Origin: Rhynchospora pubera
Lineage: Eukaryota; Streptophyta; Magnoliopsida; Poales; Cyperaceae
Assembly: GCA_028095005.1 (NCBI GenBank)
Contig: CM051460.1
Span: forward strand, 190,395,742-190,459,741
DNA length: 64,000 bases
Direction of reading: 5' to 3'
Position numbers and translations under genes: made by a program. Below are positions 36,063-48,052 of this stretch, one piece after another. A model generated the notes under the pieces. That model was not told the DNA's origin. It did not search any database and saw only the letters and a program-made list of their open reading frames with translations. How positions within the stretch are numbered: the first letter of the stretch is position 1; every line of letters starts with the position of its first letter.

Positions 36063-37737
36063 TGATCGAGGGTGTGAACCGAGGTCAAACAAATAAACCT
36101 TGTACTCGACTAGTCGCTCGTAGTAGAGTATAGGTGTCGAACCCACAGAGATGGATATGAGTATTATTCTTATTATTTCGTTAAATCTAGACGATAAAAA
36201 TCGAGAAAAGAATTGAAGTCACAAATAGAACAAATTAAAGAGAAATAAAGGAATGCAATTGCAAACAATAAAGATTATGTAAAACAATTGAAATAAATAT
36301 TTTTTGAGTTTTCTAACGGTTTAAAATAAGAAAATAAAAGTACCTTAGGGTTCGATTTCAGGCTTAGCATTGTCGTATTCAGCCTTGCTAATTCGGTCCG
36401 AATTCCGAACCGAATTCCACTATGTAAATATTGTTGTTTACTCTTTTGTTGATTTATTCAAGCCAAAGGTCCATCTAGCCATACCTAACTCCCTAATCCT
36501 CCGCTTTCGCCTATTGGGTACGGTATTTGGAATGGGATCTAGTGTTGAATAACCTTCATCGAGTGCATTGCACCCCCAACTTTCGTTGTTCGGTGGACTT
36601 AATCGAGTTTACCAATGATTTTCTACGAGGTATCTAATTTAGACCGTCGCCTAACTAGAAGTGTTTACTTTTGGTTACTAACTGGTCGACTTTCGCCCTT
36701 GACCTACCTCGAAATACTCGTGAAGAGTTAAGTTATTATAATGGGTTGAAGTTCCCAACAAATGCGATTGTACAAATGCCGAGCAACACAAGTAACAATT
36801 AACTCAAATCACAAGCAAAATCAATAAAACTCTCAAAAGTAATTGACTTTTTCCATCAACAAAACAAGCAAACCAAGCAAACCAAATCTAGCCTACATCT
36901 ACCCCTAAAGCAATAAGTTTTTAGCCAAACATGCTAATAGAAATCTTGCAAATAACAGTAGATAAGTCTAAACAAGCCATAAATCCAGAAAATAGAGAAC
37001 AAGTATGAGAGGTACAACAAATATCCAAGTTTCTTAGGTTGTCCACTGCTGTCGTCGCACTAGAGAACACCTTCAAGCCTTTGGAACTCGTTGTAACAGC
37101 AAGACTCACACCTAATTCTGCCTCCTTCTCTGCCCTAGTCGCACAAGAAGAGAGAAAAGGTCCCAAAACCAGATCTGGAACTTGGTAAGAGAGAAAGGTC
37201 AAAAGTGGAATGAAAGATGGCTCTTCCAAAGATGGAATATGCTTATATCACTCCTCTCCCCTCTCCTGGACAGCTGGGACGCGATTTTCCTTCATTTTGG
37301 GCAGAAAAATAGCCTTCCTAATAGAGAAAACGCCTTCAGGACGCAACCAGAAATATTTTCGTGTATAGCAATTCGGATCGAATTAGAGGGAATTCGGACC
37401 GAATTGAGCTCACTGGAATTTCAGAAATGTTGCCTGCGCAGGAATTCGGTCCGAATTCCGGACCGAATTGCAGAGTCTGGTTGAGAATAGTCTTGATTCG
37501 TGCAGGGTTGCTCCATTAGGTTGAGTCGGGACTTGATCTAGGCTAGGTATGAGTCGTCTAGCATCTAAATTGCCGCTTTCCTTGCTGATTTTCTTGGATT
37601 CCTACAAATAAGAACAAAGTGCAAAAGACAGTGCCAAATCTGACAAAGAGAAGCGCAAACCAAGATAAAATCATAGATTTAACCACAATTTCTATGTAAA
37701 GTCTGGTAAAAAATATCGATATAAATACGAGATATCA
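36063..37737 (-). repeat. LTR copy 3
   Basis: Begins TGATCGAGGGTGTG and ends ACGAGATATCA. It is a close match to copy 1 in the same orientation. Confidence 0.85.
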
Positions 37738-38747
37738 ATTTTTGAAGTTTATTTGATGCTTATCAAAAGATAAAAAATGAACGAATCAAAATAACTAAAT
37801 AGATTAATTCTAATATGTCCACAACCTCTTGATCAAATATCAAATAAACTTTTAAAAATATGAAATTTTAGGACTACGCATCCATTGTTAAAATGAACAA
37901 AATCAAACCGTTCGAATCGAATGATTATATTTTAATTTTTTCAATTTAAAATAAAAAAGTAAATTGTGGCATTTGCGGTACCAAAAATATGTGACACTAA
38001 AACCTTGCTCAGTAAATAGAACAATTATATATATTAACTAGAACTGTTATATATATTAATTAGGACAGTTATATGTATTAACTAGAACCATTATTATATT
38101 AAATAGAACAATTATATATATATATATATAATAGAAAAATTATATGTATTAACTTGAATAGTTAAGAACAATTATATATAATTACAGAGGGAGAGATCGA
38201 ATCAGAGGGGATGGAGGGGAGAGAGGGGATGAGTTCTAGGAGATGACGAATATAATTACATTCCGAAAATGAAAAACAATTAATTACGCGTTTTCTAAAA
38301 ATGAAAAATGCGTCTCTGGAGATGATGGATCTTGGGGATGATCCTTATCAGCACTGCTTGTTAAATATTATTAATTATTAATTATAATAATTAATCTTTA
38401 TTATTAATTACGAATTTTTAATAATTATCGCTAATTATTAAATATTATTATTGATTGATTATTTGTTAAATATTAAATATTATCATTTTAAAGTATTATT
38501 AATTATTATTTCATTATTGTAATAAATTGAAGGGTATAATTAGAAATAACAATAAAAATATTATTTTTTAATTGGAGATCCAATGCATAACTTAAGGCAC
38601 ATCTCCCTAGACGTAATAATTTATGTATTCATATTTTATCTTTGTTTAGTTACTATGCATCATAGTTACATAATGATGCATAGTGGAGTTATGAAATCCT
38701 TCAAAACCAAACAGCAACCTAGTACTTTAGCTCTAGCAAACTAATTT

Positions 38748-39520
38748 GGTCCCGTTTGTTTGTGACTTAAAAGGGTGCATAACTTAAGTTATACATCCTT
38801 TAGTCACCGAACACCTCTTACATAAGATGTCTTAAGGGTACATAACTTATGCAATCTAAATAGGTTGCATAAGTTATGCATGGTCCCCTTTAATTTTTTC
38901 CCAACAATACCCCTAGAAATAATTAATAATAATATTTAATAATTAACAAATAATTAATAATATTTAATAAGTAACAGTAACTATTAAAAATCATAATTAA
39001 TAATAAATATTAATTATTATAATAAATAAATAATAATAATTAATAATATTTTTACAAGTAATATTAATTATTAATAATATTAATTAATCAATTAAAAAAT
39101 TAATAAATAATATTTTTTATTAAATAGTTAATAATATTTCATAATAATAAAATGATTTCTTATTATCATTAATAATTAATTTTTATAATAAATAATAATT
39201 AACAAATAATTAATATTAATTAATAAATAATAGTATTTAATAAGAAACAATAATTATTAAAAATCATAATTAATAATAATGATTAATTATTATAATTAAT
39301 AATATTTAACAAGTTATATTAATTATTAATAATAATGATTTAAGAATAATAATTAATTAAATGTATGAATATAAGAGTATTTTAGTCTTTTGACATGAAT
39401 ATATGCATGCATTAAGTTAGCAATTCTTACTACACAACCAAATATTTATTACATAACTCTACTTAAATATGTAAGCATCCTTAACTTATGCAACCTCTTA
39501 CTACACAAATAAACGGCCCC
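38748..39520. mobile_element. AT-rich TIR element
   Basis: The left end GGTCCCGTTTGTTTGTGAC and GGGTGCATAACTTAAG match the right end in reverse (TTAACTTATGCAACC, AAATAAACGGCCCC). The inside is almost pure AATAATTATTAA. Confidence 0.65.
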
Positions 39521-42021
39521 AAAAAAAGTAAGAACTCTAGTTGATTTGGATGATACCACTGGAGGTGTCACCCAACTCATGCGGTGCTAGAAGCTTGAAA
39601 GAGAGCTAGCAACCTAGCTATCACTCGGATTACGCACGCATGTGAAGGTAGAAATAATGTTTATAACATAAATTTATCAGAAATGATAACTGCAATTTGT
39701 AGTTTTGTCATCGTTTCGTTTGAACAAAGTGAACACATATAAACAAATAAGTTCAATAAAAATAAGTTGAATATGTATATAAAAATCTGAACAACAATAC
39801 AAAAAATAAAATCTATCTCATAATTGAATAAAGTGAACACATAAATAAACAAACTAGATATATATAAATGAACAAAGTGAACAAATGTAAAGGCGATGGC
39901 ACGGGATGGCGCGTTGAGAGATGGTAGATAGTAATTTCCTAGATTTATTAATTACACACGTAGATTTGCCGGTATAAATTGATAAAAGCTTTTAATTTTT
40001 ACCTTAAAACAAAGCAGAATTTCTAGCATAATAGAACATCAAACGAATAGCATGATAAATTATACATCTTTCGCTTTTTTATTCTAAAAATAAAACAAGG
40101 ATTTTTATAGTCGACCTCAAAATTTCACATGGAGTAGAAATATTTGATTATCTATTTCTTTCAATTTGTAAGTTGGTACTAATCACAAAATTCAAAATAA
40201 TAATCTAAATATGTACTCATGTAATTGATTAAATACCTAAGTCAACTTTTTTTTATCACAAAAATGTGAAGAGACAACATTATCAAATAGGCCGAACCGA
40301 GGTTACGTCAATTAGAGTTTTGATTTGCAGTGCGATCGAGATATATCTATGTAGATATTTTGATCCATACGTCCACTCAGAATATACGATACACCCCGTG
40401 GTAGGGTGAAAACCGCGACTGTTTTAATTTTTTTTTGGACGGTTAAAAATTTTAGTTGCGTTTTCAAAACGAAATGGTTTTGTCCACGTGTATTTTAGTG
40501 GTATTTTTGTGATTTCGATCATTTCGTCCAAAACGAAACAGTTAACGAAATTGATAGTCAGTTTCGTTTCCAAATCGAAACTGTTGACGAAACACCCAAT
40601 TTTCATGATCGTTTTAGACGTTATGCACCCTACCCCATGGTCCAATATCCCATAGCAGGCAAGCCTTATCGTGGGTTTGTATAGTCCACATTAGGGGTGT
40701 CAAACGTGGTAAAAAACCATGAAATATGGCTGTGTCGTTGCCATTTCGTTTGAAAAAGGTAAAAACCAGCCCTGCCACTTACCTTTTTATTTATTAAACG
40801 AAATATATTTTTGTTCCATCAACCGTTGCACTTACCATTTTCTATTGAAATAATTAATTTTAGTGTTTCATTTATTGATAACGATATAAACAATTGTGCC
40901 ACATACCGTTTTGTTAAGAAAACGATACAATTTTTTATGCCATTTACCGTTCCATTTAGGTTAAATAAAATGACATAACCGTAAATGGCGTAGCGTTGAC
41001 GGCCCTAGTCCACATGCATGATAAATGATAGATTGCTACACCAGATAAAACCTCAGACAACTGTCTATTTCAGTGCTTTCTATACCACGTGGGCTTCTAT
41101 GGAGACTGAAAGCAAGTTTCATTCTCCCCTGGTCCATGCATTGGTTCCTATCCTGTGGGTTTTGTCTTTGTTTCTGCATACCGAAAGTGTTACTTCGCAA
41201 CAAAAAGAAACGAAAATGAAATTCGCAATGTCCATGGCACATTGGCACATTTGAAGCAGCTTAATTTTGCTTCTTGCTAAAATACTTCTATGGCTATTTC
41301 TTCATCTGTCATGCAAGATGATCAAGCATTACTTCGTTTTTTTTCTGAATAAAAAGCATCCCACACTAGGTATATCAGCTTAAGACAAACATCAAAATAA
41401 CTAGTCAAGTCGCAAACATAACGACTCCAAAAGAACATCCCAAAAAACAGAATAAACTGCCTGGCCAATTCCAAAACAGGCTATATACTATTCCCTGCTA
41501 TCACCTTAGAATAAACCCTAAATACCAAGATGCAAGCATTCTAACTGGAAAAAAATTACAGCAACTTAGACATCTGTTCAGCAATACTCCTCAAGCTAAC
41601 ATTACCAAAGCAAAATTCAATTACAATGCTTTTTAAAAATTAAGGCCACCTTGCTAAAATTATTAAGTTTACAGCCCCTAAAATATTCAATTTACATGGT
41701 AGGGGTTGCTCTGCAGTTGCAGTTTAAATTAAATATACAATCCTAGAAATTGGGGAAAGTCCTGGTTTCACATGCTCTAGATGCTCTAAATACAATTTAC
41801 AAACATAACACCACAACAAAATGACTGCATCTTATTCACTCAAGATTCTCAGTCGCGTAAACTACTTTAAATAATCTAACAAGCCCACATGTCAACTCCC
41901 TCCTCACCACCACCACAATCCACAAAGTTCAACCCCAAAGCCAACCTGCTCATCCTTCATAACATACATGGTTAACCACTTCATAAGATGAGTCTAGTTT
42001 CAAAAGTTGGTACAACACAAA
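39521..42021. other. Intergenic DNA downstream of the phytochrome gene
   Basis: 41300-42021 probably includes the phytochrome 3' UTR. 40380-40650 contains dispersed GTTTCGTTTCCAAATCG-type motifs of unknown origin. No gene is recognised. Confidence 0.4.
40690..41009. repeat. Possible TIR element (GGGGTGTCAAACG / GTTGACGGCCCTA edges)
   Basis: Starts TTAGGGGTGTCAAACGTGG and ends GCGTTGACGGCCCTAG. The inside has repeated variants of ACCGTTTTGTTAAG and AAATGGC. The ends are imperfect and no target duplication is clear. Confidence 0.4.
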
Positions 42022-45000
42022 TCAATCCTCCATGTTGTGGTCATTTCGGGAAGTTGGAAGCTCGATAGCAATAAGAAAGAAACATCTTTCAGATTCCCTT
42101 ATGTATTGGACTTCACCGCCCATTAATTTGAGCAGCTTGCGGCAAATGCTAAGTGTAAGGCCCTCTTGAGTGCTCCAGCCGCTGTTGTGAAACAAATCTT
42201 GAACCATCTCAGGAGGAAGTCCCTCTCCTGGGCATGCAAATCTGGACAACACAGGCAAATCATAAAAATATAACTTTTTTTTCTTGTATATTTTGAAGTA
42301 ACTAAGAAAAAGTAATTCAAAAATGGATTAAAATGGTAACAGAACGTCAGACCTAAATAGGAAGAGAATAGTTTCTGTTCCATCATCTTTCCTCTTAGGA
42401 GTTAATTTGACTTGGATTTCTACCCAGCCATTCTCTGAGGGTGCACAACGCACCATACTCACCAAGAAATCTGCTAGCACTTGCTGGATCCTGCACTGGT
42501 CCCCGTATGCAGAGATCTCCTTTATTTCTTCAGGTATGTCACGGATCATTTGCAACCCCCTTTCTCTGAGAAAAATCATGACTTGGCTTACTACTGAATT
42601 TATTATGCTCCCTACTTGAAATTCACTCTTTTCAATCGTCAACGATCTGCATATATTTAACAAATTAAAATAAAATAATTGATCGATGTTGTCTATCAAC
42701 ACTATATAAATAGGTATGAATAAATTAACTAAATAAATCGACTCTTAGAACTAACCCATCTTCTATATACTGTAAATTGGCCTCTTTTATGATATTGTAC
42801 ATCTGACGTTCACATGAGACACTCGTCTCTAGAAACTGCTTTTGATCCTCATTCAAATTCGTCATCTCCAAGAGCGAATTTGTAAACCGGATACCACTCA
42901 AAGGGTTCTTTATCTCCTGACAAAGATAGGCCAACTCCTTCATCCTTGCATAGCATTTCTTCTCCTGCTGCCTCTGCATTTGTAGTGCCTGTTGCAACTC
43001 CAGACTTGCAATTTGCAAGAAACAAAATGCACCAGTAGGTTGCCCCTCCATGTCTCTCCTGGTGTTTGCAGTCAACAATGCCTACACAAGTAGCAGGTGA
43101 ATAGTAATGGAGGCATATTATTGCTTGAAATATACATGAAATGCAGAAACAGTGATGATCCAAAATTCAATACCAATGGATGCATTAAAATGTTTTATGA
43201 ATAAGTGCGTCCTGCATATGATACATCTGTAATAAACAATGGGACATGCAAGTACTGAAGTACGTGCATGTGTGCATGAACACACATGTGGTACTTGTAC
43301 ATGAGCAAAAGAAAGAAGCTATCCTATCCTCCAAGATCAACTAGCATGATAAAATCAAATGCAATTAACGAGCTAAAAAGGAAGGATGGGTGAACAAAAA
43401 ATCATTTGTCCATGGTAACTCATACCTGCACAAACTTTCCGTTTTTATCATAGAATGAAAACTGAAACTTGTCTGTATCCTGTCCCGCAATCGCATTATG
43501 GATCACGACCATAAATTTTGTCAGTGCATCAGGTCCCCTCAGTCGGCAAGAGCTCCCAAAAACCTCACCCACTAACATCTTCCCTATCATCTCCCCTCTC
43601 GACCACCCTGTGAGTTTCTCCATTGCTGTGTTCCACTCAGAACAGCATGTGTTTTCATCAGACGCAAATATAGGAGGGATCAGAGGATTCGGGCTGTGCA
43701 CTATGGCCTTGTAGTCTCCTTGTATGTTTATGAATTTGTCCATGACCACCTTCTGGCCCGTCACATCCTGGCCCACGAAGCACACACCGACTATGTTGTT
43801 TGTGTAGTCCCTGCTCGAGCAGGCATTCACTACTACAAATATGGCATTCTTTTGTTCTTGTGGGCCGAATGTTTTCAGTTTTATCTCTATGTTTCTATCT
43901 TCTTCCCCTGGATGACCATGGTAGTACTGTTTATTAAGTGATTTTCTTATTGTAAAGATATGGAAATCTAAATCCCCACTATTTTGCAACTATAGTACAA
44001 TTCCAACTAAACCAGGGATACTCAAAACATTGTTAAGAAAATTAATGACAATGAAAAGTAATTTACTAGGAATGCAGCTTACATTTCACTTCATTTAAAC
44101 ACCAAATTATGCCAAAGCCAACTAAATAGAAAATTCATTAGACAACAAAAAGGGTTTCCTAAGAAGGCTACATGCTGATATTAGCTAAATAAATACTTAA
44201 AAGATTTAAGAGTAGATGTAAGAGCACTCGCATACCTCTTAGTGCCCGGTTGAGAAGCTTATCTACAGCCTCCTCGGACTCCTTAAACACCAAATCATGC
44301 ACTAATGACTTTCCCATTGCATCCTCTACTGAAAGGCCTGTTAACATAGCAATCTTGGCATTCCATCCATTAATCCTTCCATCAGAATCAACAGCAAAAA
44401 TTGGTACAGTGGCTGTCTCAATCAACCTAACCATCTCTCTCGCTACTGAGCTTAGCTCATCTATTCCTTGCAACTCCAAATCTCCAAGCTGACCATTGAC
44501 AATTGCCCTTGAATTGCTCACTCCCTCACCCGCATCCTTGAAAGAATCACGTAAGATGAGTTGCAATGAGTGGATTGCATCCATCTCAGCATTTTCCCAA
44601 GGCAAGCTCCGGCTTTTGACCACCTCTAGAAAGGCTTTGAAAGAGGAACGCGGGTGCATTCTCTGGCCATCATCTTTATCCTCTGGGTGGTGCTTTGCAC
44701 CTCCCCATTTGATTTCTTTGGCTGTGTGGGACCTGAACCAGAAAAGGTAATCTTTCTTAGTGATATAAGCAACCGCCATGCCACAGACAGCGTCACCTAG
44801 AGCGGCAGCATCTGGATACCCCGCATCTCCCAGGCTGTCTGTGCTTAGCCCAGTTGAGTCACCATGGCAAGATGAAAGCCATTCAATTATGTCCTTGATC
44901 TGAGCCTCTGTAGGTGTGACGCCAAGTGGGTAGTACCTAAAAGCAGTAAGAAGAACTTAAAGTATAAATAAAAAGGAAAAAGGTGGTCACCAGACATAAG

Positions 45001-47734
45001 TTTAGCTCTCGCAAGTCAATACACACTCACTTTGTCCCTATTAAACTGCTCCATAACTCTAATATCTATAATAAAACAAACTGAAACTTTCTAAGTAGTT
45101 TTCCCCATGCTTCTTATATTACCGCTTTTGGCCCATTTCTTCTTTAATTCTTTCAATTAATAGTAGAGAAGTGAGAAATGGTAAATGGAAAGGGAAGATA
45201 AATAGAAAGAGGCAGCACATCATGGAGGGACTGGGAAGGAAAGAAAGATGCAGAGAAGTGGAAACAAAGCATCATTTCATTCCTTTATTTGTTGGTAGGG
45301 GAGACAGACTGATAGGGACCAAATGAAACTTAAATGACTTAATGTTGACAAATAAAATATTTTTAACTGATTTAAAAGATTCGGTACTGATTATTGACCT
45401 CCTGTAGAAGTTACCCAAACATTAAGAAAGAGGATGGAACATCTTCTTTACTGCAGTCACATCGCTACTGCAACTGAATTTTCCATAACCCAAAAATGGT
45501 CTGCTCAAACTGTAATATACAAGTGATTTTAATAGAATAATAATTTGCAAAATGGAACATCTTTTCTAGCTTAAAAGTGGCTCTAATCAAACGCTTGCTT
45601 CCCAATGCTCAGACAAGGGGTTAGCAGGTGTAGCGAATCTTTCACACATTCACATTTAATGAAATATGAAAAGTGAAGATCCAAGAAGCTGATAAATTAT
45701 TGGGCTACAGAAATGCTTAAGAGTGCATAATGGCTCTAATTACCGTTTATTAGCCAATAAAATAAGTCAAAATATTAAGTAAAAAAAGGCATATGGTACC
45801 TGCCATGGTAGAACATAGCAGCACCATCACACTTCACCAAATCCATGATACTTGGGCTCTGAGTAACTATGCCTGTAGGAGAATCCCGCAAAAGCATATC
45901 ACATAGTAAAGTCTGGGTCCTTAGAATATGTTTCTCTGACATCTGAAGCGCCAGCTGGAGCTCCATGTTTAATTGCAAAGCAAATGCCTGCATCAGAAAC
46001 TCACAAGCATATCGAAGTGGAAATGGGATGCATCTTGGTGATGTGTGGTGACAGACGACCAGGCCCCACAACTTCATCTGAGTCGCACCTCGAGATGAAG
46101 AAGAAGGTGATCGCAAGGGCTCATCATCTGGTGAGTTAATTACCACAGCCATAGCAAGTGATGCAATAGAGCCCATGTTAGCCATGTATTGTGAATGGCA
46201 GCCATGGGGAGCCCGCATGGTTGATCCAACAAGACAAAGCGGCTGGCTAAGCGACTCGTCTTGAATAATACGAACAGGAGCCGCATGACAATCGGCTATC
46301 ATTCGGACCCTATTTTGCTTGAAGAGAAATCGTGATGCCTGTGGGATGTCAGTAGCTGGATAGTGTAACCCTAGGTAGGGTTCCAAATTGGGTCCACGCG
46401 ACTCGGCAACAACTTCACCATGTTCATCTTCATGGAATTTGTAAACCATCACCCGATCATAACCTGTGAGTTCACGCACAAGCTCCACAACTGTGTCACA
46501 TAAGAGCTTAACATCACCACCAGGAAGAGACTGGAGACGGGAAATGGCACGGACCGCGAGTTTTTGCGACTGGACAGCCCCAGCAATGGAGAGTGCTGGA
46601 TCCTCTGACCGTGCTGGCTCAAGATCAATTACTATGCCTATATCAATTCGGTGTAAAATGGCATAGAAAGGTCGACCTGAGGCTCGAGAGTGAATCCATA
46701 ATGGATTGAGTAGGGTTATTTCACGGGCTGAGGCAGCCCGCTCTAAAAGGACGGATGATGAAGGAGTAAAGAGAGAGCGGACATCTGTACCTGTAAAATT
46801 GGTACATTACAGTTACTAATCCGTGATGTTAAACAATAGATACCAACCATAATTCTGATGTTAATTAATACTTACTAATGCAATACACTCTCTGTCATAT
46901 TTTAGTACCTTTTCATTACGTGGAGGAGGGAAGGCCACTAATTACCCCTGTATTTTAAACAAAGCACCCTTTTTTTAATTACAAAGCGCTCCTTTTAACG
47001 GTTTGCTTAGTTATTTTATTACATTCTAAAATGGGTAACTACCAGTGCCGTTTCCTTCACGCTCTTCTTGAGATTACAAATTTGGTATCTGAAATCCCAA
47101 CTTGTTTCTTTTTAATTAAGTCAAACGGTTATAAAAAAAAAAAAAGCTAATACCTAAAACTCAGAGTACTGGTCACGAATTCCAATTACAATATCAGAAA
47201 GGAAGAAAAAAGAAAACATTCACCAATTGTGAGGGGATCCGGCCGCTTGTCGAGTGTTGGAACAGAGTGGTGCGGCGACAAATCGAGCAGCTCCGATGCG
47301 TTCTCACTGTACGCAATTATCCTAAAAGAGTTCTCATCAACAGCCAGTGTGCACCCAAAGGGCTGTATGTAGCCTCCCCGCTGAATTTTCGACAGATAGG
47401 CCGTGATCTGCTGCTCTGGCGGGACCGACGTAGACGGAGGCGCTGTGGTAGACTGAGAGTAGTTAAACGACCGACCCGTCTCGCCGGATTGCTCAAACAC
47501 GGCATGGAGGCGAGCGTCGAGTGTGTACTGAGCTACGGCCTTGCTCACTGAATCAGTGGCTGTCGTCCCTGTCGGGGGAGTGGTGGAGGGATGCGCTGTG
47601 GCGGTAGCTGTGGCTGTGGCTGTGGCTGTGACCGTGGCGGTGTTGGTGTTAGTGTTGGTGGCTGTTAAGCGCGCGTTGCTGCCACCAGAGGAGAGGGAGT
47701 AGGTATTGCGGGGCCCACGGCTGCCCGAGGCCAT
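42022..47734 (-). CDS. PHYB: Phytochrome B-like red/far-red photoreceptor, seven exons, frameshifted as assembled
   Basis: Exons on the minus strand: 47734-47224, 46790-45800, 44937-44236, 43907-43426, 43081-42756, 42646-42353 and 42241-42022, all with GT-AG borders. Ignoring one extra base, the product is 1,174 aa. Domains are a Ser/Thr/Ala-rich N-terminus with a Thr-Ala tract (24-45), an N-PAS, a GAF with DIP at 318-320 and the bilin-binding Cys near 368 in RAPHGCHSQYM, a PHY domain with WFRSHTAKEIKWGGAKHHP, two PAS domains, and a histidine-kinase-related end (MKELAYLCQEIKNPLSG, CPGEGLPPEMV, EGLTLSICRK). The family is a dimeric photoreceptor that moves to the nucleus in its Pfr form and inhibits PIF factors. 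In exon 3, GAATGG is followed by an extra G (CCC at 44879-44881 on the plus strand), so W520 runs into six foreign codons and TGA at 44859-44861. This is either an assembly error or a null allele. Three introns are additional to the usual phyB set as I know it. Confidence 0.95.
44859..44881 (-). other. Frame-breaking +1 base in phytochrome exon 3
   Basis: Upstream codons read IKDIIEW and downstream codons read LSSCHGDSTGLSTDSL, but the join needs two G after GAATG whereas three are present. Read literally, the frame gives WAFILPW and stops. Splice-site choice cannot repair it, because the error lies inside the exon between two well-conserved blocks. Confidence 0.9.
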
Positions 47735-47865
47735 TTGACCTTGTTCACTTGAGCTGGGTAGTCACTGGTGGTAAACAAAGAGAGAGATTCTTTCAGAGAG
47801 AGAGGAGACGGAGTAGTGATGGACTAATGGGGGAGAGGAAGATAGATAAAAGTGCGAGAGTGATT

Positions 47866-48046
47866 TTTCTTTTTAATTTTTGGCCTCTTTTTCTGGTTAA
47901 AACAAAAGGTGGGAGAGTGATGGATGCCTGGATAATCAGTATTTGATTTGATCCGCTATATATGTAATTAAATAAAAGTCAGGAGATGATTTTGCATGTA
48001 TAGTCCTTAGAAATCATGTATTTGTCTTTAGTAGTTATTTAAGTAT
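47866..48046. repeat. Promoter-proximal direct repeat D1 upstream of the phytochrome gene
   Basis: Contains TTGATCCGCTATATATG and AAATCATGTATTTGTCTTT, about 130-310 bp upstream of the start codon. It matches D2 at 49627-49806 with small indels. The leader between D1 and the ATG is CT/GA-rich and contains no upstream ATG. Confidence 0.8.
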
Positions 48047-48052
48047 GTCTTT

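Larger units (their letters stand above)
30826..37737 (-). mobile_element. Rearranged LTR retrotransposon complex with three LTRs (-, +, -)
   Basis: LTR copies: 30826-32494 (-), 34337-36042 (+) and 36063-37737 (-), each about 1.7 kb, starting TGATATCTC and ending CTCGATCA. Copies 1 and 2 have a polypurine tract (GGGGGATT) just outside their 5' edge. Copy 2 is followed by a tRNA primer-binding-type sequence TGGCGCCGTTGCC (36046-36058), which runs directly into the end of copy 3. Between copies 1 and 2 the internal DNA is itself an inverted repeat. The whole is bracketed by ATTTT at 30821-30825 and 37738-37742. There is no gag or pol, so it is non-autonomous. Confidence 0.85.
30672..38010. mobile_element. 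Mutator-type fold-back element, split by the LTR complex
   Basis: Ends GAGTAAGGTTCCGGTACCAC (30672) and, in reverse complement, GAGCAAGGTTTTAGTGTCAC (38010). Flanks ATTAAATAG and AGTAAATAG agree at eight of nine bases, fitting a 9-bp Mutator-style duplication. Without the LTR complex the element would be about 420 bp, the size of the other fold-backs in this window. Confidence 0.7.
30346..38357. mobile_element. hAT-like host element of the nest
   Basis: Flanked by a perfect 8-bp duplication TTGTTAAA (30338-30345 and 38358-38365). The edges carry ATCATCC-rich sequence and ACGCGTTT motifs, with a minisatellite of TTAACTAGAACAGTTATATA type inside (30600-30665 and 38020-38180). It is related in reverse orientation to the element at 48053-49624. 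Confidence 0.65.

Noticed and set aside
44938..45799. Alternative splice choice to repair the phytochrome frame
   Set aside because: The break lies between EW and LSSCHGD inside exon 3; both neighbouring blocks are conserved, so moving the acceptor does not restore both.
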